A stretch of 64,000 bases of DNA from Punctularia strigosozonata HHB-11173 SS5. Lineage: Eukaryota > Basidiomycota > Agaricomycetes > Corticiales > Punctulariaceae. Positions 25,801 through 36,588 of this stretch are shown here, piece by piece. Location of the stretch: NCBI RefSeq assembly GCF_000264995.1, contig NW_006767444.1, positions 746,396 through 810,395 on the forward strand. The letters run 5' to 3'. Each line of letters begins with the position of its first letter. Position 1 is the first letter of the stretch. The notes below the pieces were generated by a model. The model worked only from the letters and a program-made list of their open reading frames with translations, was not told where the DNA came from and made no database searches. The translations under genes were made by a program, and so were the position numbers.

Positions 25801-26048
25801 CCACTGGAGCCGGCCTGGTCGCTCTCGTCGTTGGAAAAGAATTCGCCCGAGGTGGATGAACCTGGAGAGGACAGCTGTAGGTCACTGTCGACGTCGACGG
25901 GCGAGTCGTATTCGATGACGGTGTTCGAGAGCGCCGAAGGACGATAGGTCCCGAGGCCGAGGGAGAGCTGCGGCGGGCGCGACTTGCGCGACTGGGGGTT
26001 GCCAGTGCCGCCAGTCGTCGAGGACTCGGCTGCGTCAACACTGGGCAT
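22820..26048 (-). CDS. Dual-specificity phosphatase, MAP-kinase-phosphatase-like, with long Ser/Pro-rich N-terminus
   Basis: Expected to dephosphorylate Thr/Tyr of a MAP kinase (Msg5/Pmp1-like role, inferred from domain type). ATG at 26048. The first roughly 300 residues are Ser/Pro-rich. A rhodanese/Cdc25-like docking region follows near 25200-24850 (RPLLIDTRPLPAYLSTRLQ..., then GDVIVYDNDMDEKDKGS). Another disordered stretch precedes the catalytic domain: ISTILPNFLFLGPELTTEEH, ILNIAMECDDD, the general-acid segment IPMRDTVEEDN, and, after an intron, the active-site loop VHCKAGKSRSVT near 23340-23375 (Cys and Arg present), then YLIHANRWTLSRAYGFVK. A final exon after another intron gives a tail with RRVSKAGLESTWYM and stop at 22820. 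The protein is much longer than the yeast counterparts, mostly disordered linker. Confidence 0.88.
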
Positions 26049-26712
26049 GACGGCAACGCGGGAGATAGCGAGCTCGCAGTGATTGATGGATCCTGTCGGA
26101 GGGAAGCTGATTCGCAGGCGTGTGTTTTAGTTTGATAGAGGCATAACACTCTCGTGGTTGAGATGATGCCGCCTTGACGAAGTGTATGGCGACGAAGGAG
26201 AGGAGAGAGAGTACGCGCTGGTCGTCTGGGAGGTCGAACTCGAAGGGGGCCGGAAGCTCCTTGGATCACAACGCGGCGGAAGCGACAGGACCATCAAATC
26301 CAATATGATATGATAGTACGCCTTATAATCGTCCGAACCTAGGCACGGATTCATAATATATTGCTGTCATATTTGATCAACACGGAGGAGAAATCCGCAG
26401 GTCGGACGGCATCATCGCAACCTTTCAGCCACGATCGCGAGTCCGCAAAACATAAGTATATGAGCTCGTTGCTCATGAATCGGTTTGTATTCGGAGCGTG
26501 GAAAGCTAACGCTACTTGATGTCTATTATCACGAAGTCCAAATATAGATATGGGCAGCGTGTGTTGATTATGTAGACAGGTCGGAGATGTGGAACAATTG
26601 TCAAGCATCAGCGAGTGTGAATGACGTCGGCGTGCAGTGGCAGCAATCTTAGAATAAGTAATAAGTACTTTGGTCGATCGCGCCGTGAGGTTGTGGCGCC
26701 GTCGCTCTCTTG
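26049..26712. promoter_or_regulatory. Divergent intergenic region, phosphatase (-) / PAN3 (+)
   Basis: 664 bp between two opposite ATGs. Some minus-strand open frames overlap the PAN3 start region but have no motifs. No specific site could be assigned. Confidence 0.5.
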
Positions 26713-29542
26713 ATGGCCGCCTTCTTCGCAAGGCCAGCGTCCTCGTCGGCCGTGAAAATCACCAGGCCACCCTCCAACGATGGCGAGGACAAGGATGGCT
26801 TGAAGCAATTCACTCCCAAGAAGGGTATACCTGTCTTGCTACTGCATGCTAGCCAAGGCTCACGAGATGTCTCGCATGAACAGAGAACGGGCCGCGACTG
26901 TGTCGCAACATCATGATATACGGGCACGTATTTAACCATCCTTGTATGCATTTGGCGTGTCTCATGCATGAGATCAGGTCATGCAAGTTCCAGGACAAAG
27001 GCTGCAGATACGATCACCCAGATATGAGCGGAGCAGCGTCGTCGGTATGTGTACCAACGTCCCGTGGTCTCCTTCTGATGACCGTATCCAGGCGGACGAA
27101 GCTGGCACAGTTGATACCCCCAAGTAAGTGCGCGTCAATTGTCTTGACCTTGGCGAGTCTGAAACCTTCGATGGATCAGTCAATCCATGGACACCGCTCC
27201 TCCACCTCGCCTGTCCCTTGAAGCCGTCAAAGCGCCGGTTTTCGTGCCCAAGGCCGCTGCGTCGAGTTCTCTTTTGTCCGCGACCTCGGCCGCAACTCAA
27301 TCGTCCCCATCACCTGCTACGCCTGCGCAAACACAGGGCGCGGAGGAGTACGCTGCTATCTCTTTCTATCTTTTCAGGTTATTCATATTGCACCATAACA
27401 GGGCAGCTCGTGATGATAGTCATGCACTAGACGACCCCTTCTCGGCACACTACACTCCGAACCCGTACGCACAGTCGGAGCAGGACCAATTGTCTGAAGA
27501 CTACTCGTCCATGATGGAGCACATGCAAGGGTTAACGGTCCGTCTTTTTCTCCGAGCTCCTCCTCCCTCGATACATGTACAGCGATAGAGATTGGCTGAT
27601 GCTTACTGTGCCCTCTATAGATTAACCCGTACGACACCGGCGAACATCACGACCTCATGTCGATGTCCATGGCAGTGCCGATGGACCCTCACTACGATCC
27701 AGCTTACCAATCATATGCTCGTCAACCCGTACGCACCGCTGTTCATCACGCGATAATCCTTCCTGACGGTCGCGTTGGATTGTCGTATTCGTGTAGCTGG
27801 ACTATCACCTTTACACCGCTCCCATCCCGGATGTCTTCGAGCACAACTACTTCCTTTCCTCGTCAACCCGCGAAGAACTGCAGAAGCGCTCGGAGACTCT
27901 CTACGCCCCTCCCTTGCACTCGCTTAACCTCCCGGACGAGATACAGGGTTACCACTCGCTTGCACCCTTGGAACCCATACCTCCGGCGAACAACCCCGGT
28001 ACTCCAAATCCGTCAGGCGATGCTTCCGGGAGACGCCAATGGGGAAGCTGGTTCAGCAGTGTGTACAGGGGAACGAAGGCCAGCGACGGGGCGGTCTACG
28101 CGCTTAGGCGGGTGGAAAGTGCGTCCCTCGACGTGCAACTGTGCATGACGATTCGGATGCTTATCCCAAGCTATGTCATCGTCTTGCAGACTACAGGGTG
28201 ATGCAGCAAGCCGCCCTTGGCCCCGTTGACGCTTGGAGCCGCATCCGCAACCCGGGCATAGTATCCGTTCGCGAGGGCTTCACGACAAGATCGTTCAATG
28301 ATAACTGTATGTCCTCCGCTCCGACGGGGTTGTGGGAGGGCAGGATTGACACTCACGTCCAGCGCTCGTTGTCGTGTATGATTTCCACCCGAACGCCCAG
28401 ACTCTCGCAGAACTCCATTTGAAACCGCACAACCAGGGCAGTGCGCCGTTTCCGGGAGGGCTCTCGGTCCTTAACACCGCCGGTCGGTCCGCGAATCGAG
28501 GCCGTCACGCCGTACACAACGGCAGGGACAGAAACAACAAGGATACGCAGGACCAGCAAGAGGACAAGCTGTCGGAAAGAACGCTGTGGACATACATCGT
28601 ACAAATCGCGAGTGCAATCAAGGCGGTACATGATGCTGGATTGGCGGTGCGCATGATTGATCCGAGCAAGATATTAGTGACGGGTAAAAACAGGCGAGTA
28701 GTTTCACCGCTACATCCTGGGCTCCTGGTGCGAACACTGGCTATTTATGTTAGGATCCGTATCTCGTCATGTGGCATTTTGGACGTCCTCACCTACGACC
28801 AGCAACTCGACATGACGCTCCTGCAGCAAGAGGACCTCCAGATGTTTGGCCGCCTCATCTACTCGCTGTGTTTAGGCACGAGCAACCTCGGCAATTTCGC
28901 TAATGTCAGCAAGGTATTCGATGGCATAGCGCGACAGTACGGCCAAGATGTCAAGAACCTCTTGTTATACCTTACCAGCAAACCCGGGCCGCACAAGAAT
29001 ATAACGCACTGTTTAGACATGATCGGGGGCAAGGCCGTACGGGAGCTGGATGAAGCACAGGGGTGCGTTACTCGCCTTTTTGTTATGACCCGATATATGC
29101 TCACAACGGAATTTCGTTGTAGTGCTGTCGACCGTCTGGAGGCGGAGCTCATGTCCGAGTTAGAGAACGGTCGGCTTGTCCGCCTCCTGTGCAAATTCGG
29201 TTTCATCAACGAGCGCCCCGAGTTCGCGCACGAGCCGCGTTGGAGCGAGACTGGCGATCGATATATCATCAAGCTCTTCCGCGACTACGTCTTCCATCAG
29301 GTCGACGAGCAGGGCCGTGCAGTGGTGAATATGGGGCATGTTTTGACATGCCTAAACAAGCTTGATGCCAGCTCCGAGGAGCGGATTCTGCTGGTTTCTC
29401 CTGATGAACAGAGCTGTCTCGTGGTGACGTTCAAAGATGTCAAATTGTGCATGGAGTCTGCATTTAGGTTCGTGTCGTGTTTATATTTTTTCAGTGAACA
29501 AACCAATAAGCAACCGAATACAGTGAATTGGCAGTACAGTAA
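26713..29542 (+). CDS. PAN3: PAN2-PAN3 deadenylase regulatory subunit
   Basis: Recruits the Pan2 nuclease to poly(A)-binding protein for mRNA tail shortening; cytoplasmic. ATG at 26713 (MAAFFARPASSS). Intron 26825-26883 leads to a CCCH zinc finger: CRNIMIYGSCKFQDKGC then RYDH, which requires a GC-AG intron at 26924-26977. Next comes a PAM2-like PABP-binding motif, LSLEAVKAPVFVPK (near 27210-27250). Then NPYDTGEHHDL, PLHSLNLPDEIQGYHSL, and the pseudokinase domain: VYALRRVEN then YRVMQQAALGPVDAWSRI, IVSVREGFTTRSFNDN, VVYDFHPNAQTLAELH, TLWTYIVQIASAIKAVHDAG. The C-terminal knob follows: MFGRLIYSLCLG, LENGRLVRLLCKFGFINERPE, SCLVVTFKDVKLCMESAF. A last 56-nt intron (29468-29523) gives a short end SELAVQ and TAA at 29540-29542. 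Complete by this reading. Confidence 0.92.
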
Positions 29543-30658
29543 CTCTGCATGCACCTCCTGAAAATAGGTAGAACACTGGAAAAAGACTAGAAAATATAAA
29601 TAAAGACCCTTTGACCTTTGCCTGGCTGTCCTGCACGGGGACTCAAGTTCAAGAACTAGTTGATCACTGCTATCAGCCTGACGAGAGGAACCAGACATCT
29701 GAATATTCCGACTCCCCCTGTAAGGGGAAGGAGTTGGTTTTTCTGTACTGGACTTGGTCACAGTGACACCCCCTGTGACCCCGCCAAAATGTTACAAAAG
29801 CATGATAAAGCGCAATGGCTCTGCGGAAATCGGACAGCTGGGCGCTCATATTAATCTGACTGCAGCAGCGTGACAAAGTGAGTGTGAGAATGCTTAGATC
29901 ATGTATTGGGATCAGTTGTCAATCTGATCAAGGAGCACACCAAGGTGCCAAAGGTTACATTGTTGCTGATACTGGTCAGTTACGTAATCATTACCTCTAC
30001 TGCACATTTTCTTCTCTGCGTAATGACACTTTCCATCTTGGGACTTGGGATGTAGAGCTTTGGGCGCTTGCTTACTATGTAAATTTGACGGTGCATAGTT
30101 GGAGCTCTGAACCACGTGGTGACCTGTGCCTTGTGATCCGTTGTAATCTCCGCCCGAATGACCAATCCGGTGGGACGGGGGAGTTGGAATGAGGCGCTTG
30201 CCGCCCCCTTACTCACGTCCTGTGACACTTGTCAGTTTACATAATCCATGAAATGTCATAGTCAGTATGTGCAGACATGTGGGCCACCCAACTGGATCCT
30301 GATGATTTGTTGCCTTACATGCCTATCATCAGTAAACTTCCCTTGATTGGCAACCCATTTGATCATTGTCTTATTATCCACCCATCTCACCTGCCATCAC
30401 CATCAAGCCCTGCATCAACACCAGCTGGATGAACTGAGCAAACTCATTTGTAGCTCCTGCTATTGTAGTATCATAGATGGTGGCACAGAAGTGGTTTCCG
30501 GCCTCAACCCCTGCAACATCTTGCTCTCTGCAGCAACAATGGATGTTGTCATGGCACACCTCCAGCACTCATCTTTTCGTATCCTCCTTGCATTCTCCAG
30601 GTGCTCCTTCTACTCTTTTGGGTTTTCTAGGACCCTGCACATTGCGCGGCAGCCCTCA
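29543..30658. other. Repeat-derived DNA downstream of PAN3
   Basis: No supported gene. Composition drops sharply from the coding region. Short shared motifs (for example GTCAGTT-ACGTAATC near 29973 and a variant near 30229) suggest decayed repeats, but I cannot assign a family. Confidence 0.35.
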
Positions 30659-31249
30659 CACTGGGTCTGTGACTGGATTTTTGGTTCTAAAAGTGATGAA
30701 AAAATCTTATAAAACTTTATAACATTTTTAGCCCAAAAGATTCTGTAAAGATCGTAAACTGGCATATGAACTTTTACCTCACAAAAGTATGATCTAATTG
30801 TTGAAAAATCCTGTGTCTCTTTCAAGATTTTTGTAAAAGATTTCCTGCCATAAAAATCTTGAACCAGTTTGTCAACCAAGCAACTATATTGAAAAACTAT
30901 TGATCTATGTTCTGAAATTTCCATATGTAAATGAGCCGCACTAGTTGAATATAAGAACTTTCTGCACATGAGTTTCAAAATTTCTACCCAAGAATCATAA
31001 ATAAATATACAAATAAACATTTTATGGAAACATGGTTTCGAACTTTTAGAGCCAAAAATGCAAATATAAATAATGGAGAAATCATGATAAACTTATAAGA
31101 TTTTTCTTCTAAACTTTTAGCTGTAAAAATGGATTAAAAATTATTAATTTGGTTTAAGATTTTCCTCTGTATAAAATCATGAAAAGATTTATAAGATTTA
31201 TAAGATTTATACATTTTTTTGGTCTAAAAATGCAGTCACAGACCCAGTG
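30659..31249. mobile_element. MITE-like element with terminal inverted repeats
   Basis: Starts CACTGGGTCTGTGACTG (30659-) and ends with its exact inverse CAGTCACAGACCCAGTG (ending 31249). Beyond the 17 perfect bases the arms stay similar (ATTTTT, then ATCTTATAAA-type sequence), giving imperfect inverted repeats of several tens of bases. The 591-bp interior is very AT-rich with repeated ATAAGATTT and has no coding capacity. I saw no clean target-site duplication next to the ends. The CACTG end is reminiscent of CACTA-type elements, but the family is not assigned. Confidence 0.65.
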
Positions 31250-31925
31250 AAGGAACAACTGATCTCTCTCTTTATTTTTTTAGGAACTTCAACGCTTGAC
31301 ATGTCACACAAGACCTCAACACAGAATTCCTCAAGCCTTCCATATAGGCCTACTCCCAACTTACCTCTTAAAGTATTGCTGACGAGCTCACAAGAAGCTT
31401 GTCTCATCAAATTCAAGTCAGGTTTATTAACTGACGGCCAACTGAGCAATCCCCAACTTAGATAGACTGGGACCTCAGGAGTTTTGAAGAAGAAACTGAA
31501 GAATCGGTGATATACTCCTATTGCCTCAAGCATTCCTCTTGCCTCTTCAACACACACACACAAAACTCGTTCGACAACATGCAATCACGTGATTTGCTGA
31601 TACTTCACAGAGCACACCAAAGAATACTAAAGCACCGTCATATTGCTGGGATGCACAATCTCCAAGATGTGAGCCCTGATGCTGTACCTGTATGGCAAGA
31701 ACATAGAAATTGGGAATTTTCTGAATCACACGGTGAACTGTGGCCTCCAGCACAAGATGGCCAAAGGCCCCCTCCAGGCGTTCATAGTGAAATGGCTCAC
31801 CAGCTACAAGGGTTCTATGGTGGTGTGAGAAAGCACAGGTGACTGTATCTATTGGCAGGTGCCTGAGTCGCAGTGAGTACATAGACATTGCAATGTGCTA
31901 ATTCAATTACTTACTCTCTTTTCCT
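31250..31925. other. Unassigned sequence upstream of an LTR-like end
   Basis: Open on both strands for 300 bp or so around 31550-31880 without recognisable motifs. Might be the decayed 3' end of an LTR retrotransposon, given the purine tract that follows. Confidence 0.3.
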
Positions 31926-32190
31926 AGAGGGGGGAGGGTGTAATGGTAGCATAGTATTACCGTAGACTACATTAGTCAGCCACCCAAGGTGGCATGATGT
32001 AACCAAAGAAATACCATGTCCTATTGGACGCAGTCAATACCTATAATAATCAGGGTGCCCGAGGACCATATAGTGCCCTCCTAACATGATTCTGAGCTGT
32101 ATGGATATAAGCACCCACTCAGACACCCATGTACAGTTGTCTTTAGCTCAATATCACTTGGTTCTGTTCTGTTTGGTCTAGGGTTACCTT
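31926..32190 (+). mobile_element. Candidate polypurine tract and LTR
   Basis: AGAGGGGGGAGGG (31926-31938) looks like a polypurine tract and is followed at 31939 by TG and about 250 bp containing a TATA-like GGATATAAG near 32100, as expected for the 3' LTR of a retrotransposon. The end is not defined because no second copy was found in the window. Confidence 0.4.
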
Positions 32191-32998
32191 AACTGGAGGA
32201 TGCACTCTGGGCACATCTTTTGTCTCCATTTTGTGGAACAACCTACTGGCAACATACGTAGCAACCTATCTGTTCTTTGGCACCCTCTATTCCTGAAACT
32301 ACCGAGCCTCAACATGTTGTCACATGCCAATCAACGGCCATCTCTGCCATGTGCCAATCACCGATCAACCCCGGTGAAAAGTGACTCTGTATTACCGAAT
32401 TGCCTGGAATAGGCTGACCCCCTGGCTGAGTAAGCAAACCTAAGCGAGCGTTTGCATGCGTATTCCAGCGAATTGTGCAATGTAGTCCAAGATGCATTGC
32501 TCTCGCAGCTTATTTTCTGAATTAGCCAGAATTCAGCAAGCTGCCGTGCATGCACAAAAGACTTCTGGCTCCGGTCATGGGCTCGCGAAATTGTGTCAAG
32601 TCCATGGGATGCGAATTCCCATGGCTTGCCAACTACGTTCATCGTCCTGCTGGCACTATGGGCCGCCTTTCCTCGATGGACCTGCCACAAACACGACAAC
32701 CAAACACCGCCCTCAATGATGTACGCACTGACACACACCCCTCTATGACAGCACGCGCACTGACTTATGCTACCCTGAACGACGTACGCTCTCCAGCTTG
32801 CTGTCCTCAAGGACCCATGTGCACCTGCTTGCTGCAAGCACTGGCTTTTCACCTGTACCCCCCGTGACTAGCCGTCCTCCATGGCTTTCAGATGTGCTGA
32901 AGCATCCACTGCAACTGACTGCTGCCCCCACCGCCGTCTCCTCTGTCGTCCGCCTCCAATAAGTCATTTATTCAGTTCAGTACACACGGTTACTCACC
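32191..32998. other. Unassigned repeat-region sequence
   Basis: Short interrupted frames on both strands, no motif. GC rises toward the captured gene fragment that begins at 32999. Confidence 0.3.
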
Positions 32999-33756
32999 AT
33001 GGCCTCTACTCTTAATCGTGTTCGGCACGACGTTCAAGCTCCAGATTACCCGAACAACAGTGCCAACCTGGGTCAGCACCAGCACCACCAGTCTTTGCAC
33101 GAGCTGTCCACGAGCACCTACAACGACGGCTACCGGCCCTCAACGCACAACATCTTCAACATCTCCGGCCCGCTGACGCACAACCTGCACCTCACCAACT
33201 CGGCAACCTCGTCCGGCGCGCCCTTCTCCAACTTGCACGCCTTCTCCCTCCTGCAGACAATCCACCGCCCGCCTGATCTTGGCTGCGCGTCCTCACTCGG
33301 GACACGTCACCACCACCACCCCAGCTCGCTGCACGACTTCTCCACCCTGGCGCACTTCAACTCGACCCTGCCCATGCTCAACTCGTCCATGCGCTTCGAC
33401 CCACACCCACCGCAACCGCACAAGCAACAGCCGTCCTCGCTCGTGTCCTCCTCCTCGCACATACCCTCAAGTACTCGCTCAACCAGTTGACCCACTCGCT
33501 CATGCCCTTGCCCGTCACCTCTAACGGCTCCCAGCCAGGCACCAGCGTCCCCTCAGACTCGGACTTCCACTCTCGCTCTCGGGCGCCCTCCAGCAGCCCC
33601 GGCCCAACCCGCATGCAGTCCACATCCTGCGCCAAGCGCAACTCGATGTCCTCCAGCAGCCCTCTCCCACACCCCCAGCCCGGCCCGATCATCGTCCCCC
33701 CCGCTCCTCCTCCTCCAAGATTATCTATACTACTGTTGGACAGTGTTGTAGTGTAG
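32999..33756 (+). pseudogene. GC-rich gene fragment stranded among repeats
   Basis: Not recognised as a family. An ATG in strong Kozak context (CACCATGGCC) at 32999 opens a His/Ser/Pro/Asn-rich protein (MASTLNRVRHDVQAPDY...), with a His run and low-complexity text typical of the disordered part of a fungal transcription factor. The frame breaks near 33460: the first frame stops at 33490, but another frame continues the same composition (TLKYSLNQLTHSLMPLPVTS...) to 33756, where the sequence drops abruptly back to AT-rich DNA. GC content is far above both flanks. Best read as a host gene 5' part captured or copied into the repeat block and then frameshifted. Confidence 0.45.
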
Positions 33757-34229
33757 CACTGAATAAGAGTGTTTTCTATTTGGATATACCCTAAGGCCCG
33801 ATAATTGGCCCACAACAGAAATTCGAAGGGATTCGGGGGAATAAGATGTGCACCCAATACTACCTTCGTATGTGTTTGAATGTGGTGGAATAACAACCCC
33901 TCGAAGCACTAGCAATACGACCGTATACCGAGTAATTCAGATGGCAGTGTCAAACAGTGTAAAAACGCACGCATGGCCGAATACCATCGAATAAATTGAT
34001 GGTACCATCGCGAAAAACGCTTTCGTCTGTGCTCTCGCTTAGTCTCGCTTATCTTAGCCAGCCAGTCTCGCAATTCGAGCAGATTCAAGGATATATATCA
34101 CGTTTTCACCGGGGATCAACTCCGCTACTCCATTGTCAGACCTACAGCTCCAACATCAGAGCTGGACTATCACATACTTAGTTCTCCAATGACTCAACAT
34201 CCCGGTAGTTCTTGATACATCATGGATTC

Positions 34230-34650
34230 AACTCTGACCTTTAAGCATGTTTTACATATGTTCTTCCTTATTTAGATTTATGTTCCCTTTGGAACTCTTG
34301 GATTTCCATCACAAACTTTCATGCTCCTTTGATACACGTTGGATACTCATGTAGTTTTGAGCTCTGACAACTCATGGTCCACTGGTATATAAGCTAATGT
34401 ACTTGTACTGTATTCATCCATCCAAATATCGACTAAGACATTTTATTCTGCTCTGACATGGACTCAGAGTGCATAGCAACTCAAGCCCTTAGCTTAGGTC
34501 AGGTCCATCTTTCTCGTACTCTAACTCTGTATCTCAAACCTCTGCTCCAACTATCTCCAACTTAGATCCACTCAGCTCCCTGTTCTGGGTCTGGACGTCA
34601 CTTCTCCAGCATCAGACCTAGGCTTTGACTTGTTCTTGACACATATCCTT
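34230..34650 (+). repeat. Diverged LTR-like repeat, copy A
   Basis: Shares with 56480-56960 a TATA-like box (TATATAAG / CATATAAAC), the block AATATCGACTAAG (34424-34437 region), then GGACTCAGAG, TAGCA, AGCTTAGG and GGTCCA in the same order and spacing. The layout (TATA, then a start-site-like block, then a T/C-rich tail) fits the U3-R-U5 part of an LTR. Ends are not resolved. Confidence 0.5.
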
Positions 34651-34846
34651 CAATGTCTTCATAATCTGGCCTGAAGATGCCTACAAGAGCATGCCTGAGA
34701 AGAGGATTGAGGCAGAGGAGTATATCAGGACATGGGTTAGGTAGAGATATGGGCATTCTAGGTTTGGGAAATGTGGGTGGTGACCGGGTGAGTGTTCCTG
34801 GTCAATTTCAGATGTTTGTAGTGCAGTTGATGAAATTCTTCCCCAG

Positions 34847-34861
34847 AACTAACCATTCAGG
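34847..34861. repeat. Left target-site duplication of the LINE
   Basis: AACTAACCATTCAGG, found again at 48336-48350 immediately after the LINE poly(A) tract. The reading frame open before this copy continues after the right copy. Confidence 0.6.
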
Positions 34862-34920
34862 GGCTCCTTGGCTTTTGACTCTACTGTCAAATGTTTAGTC
34901 TGGCATCTTCCCCAGACCAA

Positions 34921-34974
34921 CCCTCCAGCTTGCCTGAACAAGCTGGAGGGGTTAACTCCTCTCTCCCAGAGGAG
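34921..34974. repeat. Two adjacent perfect hairpins
   Basis: First: 12-bp arms CCCTCCAGCTTG / CAAGCTGGAGGG with a 6-nt loop (34921-34950). Second: 7-bp arms CTCCTCT / AGAGGAG with a 5-nt loop (34956-34974). They lie just inside the inferred LINE left end. Confidence 0.8.
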
Positions 34975-36588
34975 GATCTATGTTCTTTGCTCGCTTTGCT
35001 GTCTTATTTAATTACCAAATAAGTGTGTGCTTATTCTAAGTGTGCTATTGTATGATGAAAGGTGCAAAGGAAAGGAACAGGCAAGAGCCCCAAAAGGGGC
35101 TCACCGGCTCAGGAACCTGCGGGTGGCTTGAGCGGCAATGGGCGGGACAGGGACACCACATGGTGCGGCGGGAGGGACATGTCTACCTGCCTGGCCTGGC
35201 CTTCGCCTGACTAAGAGGGTTCCTAAGCCCAATTGCATGAGATAGTTGTGAGGCTCAGTTAGTGTGCTACTCCCTGCTCTTACTTTCCTAATGCTACAGT
35301 TCCGAGATATACCACCTCACTCTCTTCTTCCCCCCTCTTCTCTCTTCTTTTTTAATTTACATGGTCCTACCAATCTATGTTGTCCTACCAATTGTTAACC
35401 CTTCGCATACTACCCTTCACCTTTACCTCATAATGTGCAGCACTGTGGTGCCGTAATCACCTAAGCGATGCGCTTAAAAGGTCATGGCTAGTGGTTAGGA
35501 TTATGCAAGACACCCTCGCTCTTTCAACCTTTTCTCTCGTGTCCCTTGCCAAACCCCCTGTCGCTCATTGCTCCCCTCTCCTCTGGCCCAAGCCCACCGC
35601 TGGCTTGAATTTTCCTGCCAATGAAGTCTTTGTGGCCAGCCATCTCCACCACCAGCCTCCAGTAATTCCACACGTTACTGCCATGGATGGCCGAGGCTGG
35701 CGTAGCATCCACTACGATGGTGAGTGGCGAATTAATATTCAGGTCCTGACTCACTATGTTCGCAGTGTTGGACCCGGAGCGCTACCTTGAACCTCACCGT
35801 TTGCTGAGGTCTGTCTGGCCGTCCTTGGACACCTGCCCGCCTCCTGGCTATCAGCCCCCGCCCCCTGCCGGCGATGAGCGTGCTTACCTGGAGAGGTCAT
35901 GGTTAAAGCGAGCTCTGCACTGGCTGCGCCGTCACACATGCCTCCTGCTCTGAACACTCAAAACTGGGTCGTCACGGTTGTGTTACTTGTAGTCATGCGT
36001 GACAATTAGGTCAGCTATCTTCAACTGTCTGGGCTTGCTCTGTCACTGAACTGCCTCCTCCTGGATAGACCTCATGTTTGGGCGGGTTGGGAGGGATTTT
36101 CGAAGATGTATTGAGTTTGCAGAGCTGCTGGCGAGCAAGGTTCTCCGCGCGCGCCTCGTACAAGGCAGAGGACAAGCTACGTGTACCGCCATCCGCAAAG
36201 GCGCACGCTCCCCCATAGACCCTGTTCTCACGTTTCCGCTCGTTCCTCGCTTTACCTCAGAACTCCAATATTTTGTACATTTGTACCGGATTGTTCACTG
36301 GAGGCCCCCCCAAATTAAAAAAAAAAACCCTGGAACAACCCAGCGGGTTTAGGTGAGACACGCCCCAACCCCCCTACCCCACTAAACTACACTAAGTAGA
36401 CTACATGTACCCCGAGTGCCCTAGACCACACACACATATCAACCGAGCACAAGGAATGGAGGAAAACCGGGGGGAAGGGCAGGTGCAATACCCCCTGTCC
36501 AGCCTGACTGGGCATCCTTGCCAATACACAACCCGACGGAGTCCACCTACACCTAGACCACAGGCACATGCTAAGGATACCCTAAGCG
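34975..36588. other. LINE leader or nested unassigned sequence
   Basis: No gene supported. Contains a pyrimidine-rich stretch near 35320-35350, a tRNA A-box-like string (TGGCTAGTGGTTAGGAT, near 35484) without a convincing B-box, an A-run at 36317-36327 and, from about 36350, C-rich LINE-like sequence. Confidence 0.35.

Noticed and set aside
29468-29561. PAN3 truncated by a transposon insertion
   Set aside because: A normal 56-nt intron gives a plausible complete C-terminus ending at 29542.
34921-34974. Helitron 3' end (hairpin)
   Set aside because: The hairpins are perfect, but no CTRR end follows at the usual distance and no Rep/helicase of a Helitron is present.
35480-35560. tRNA-like or SINE-like sequence (TGGCTAGTGGTTAGGAT)
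   Set aside because: Resembles an A-box only. No B-box (GGTTCGANTCC) or cloverleaf follows.
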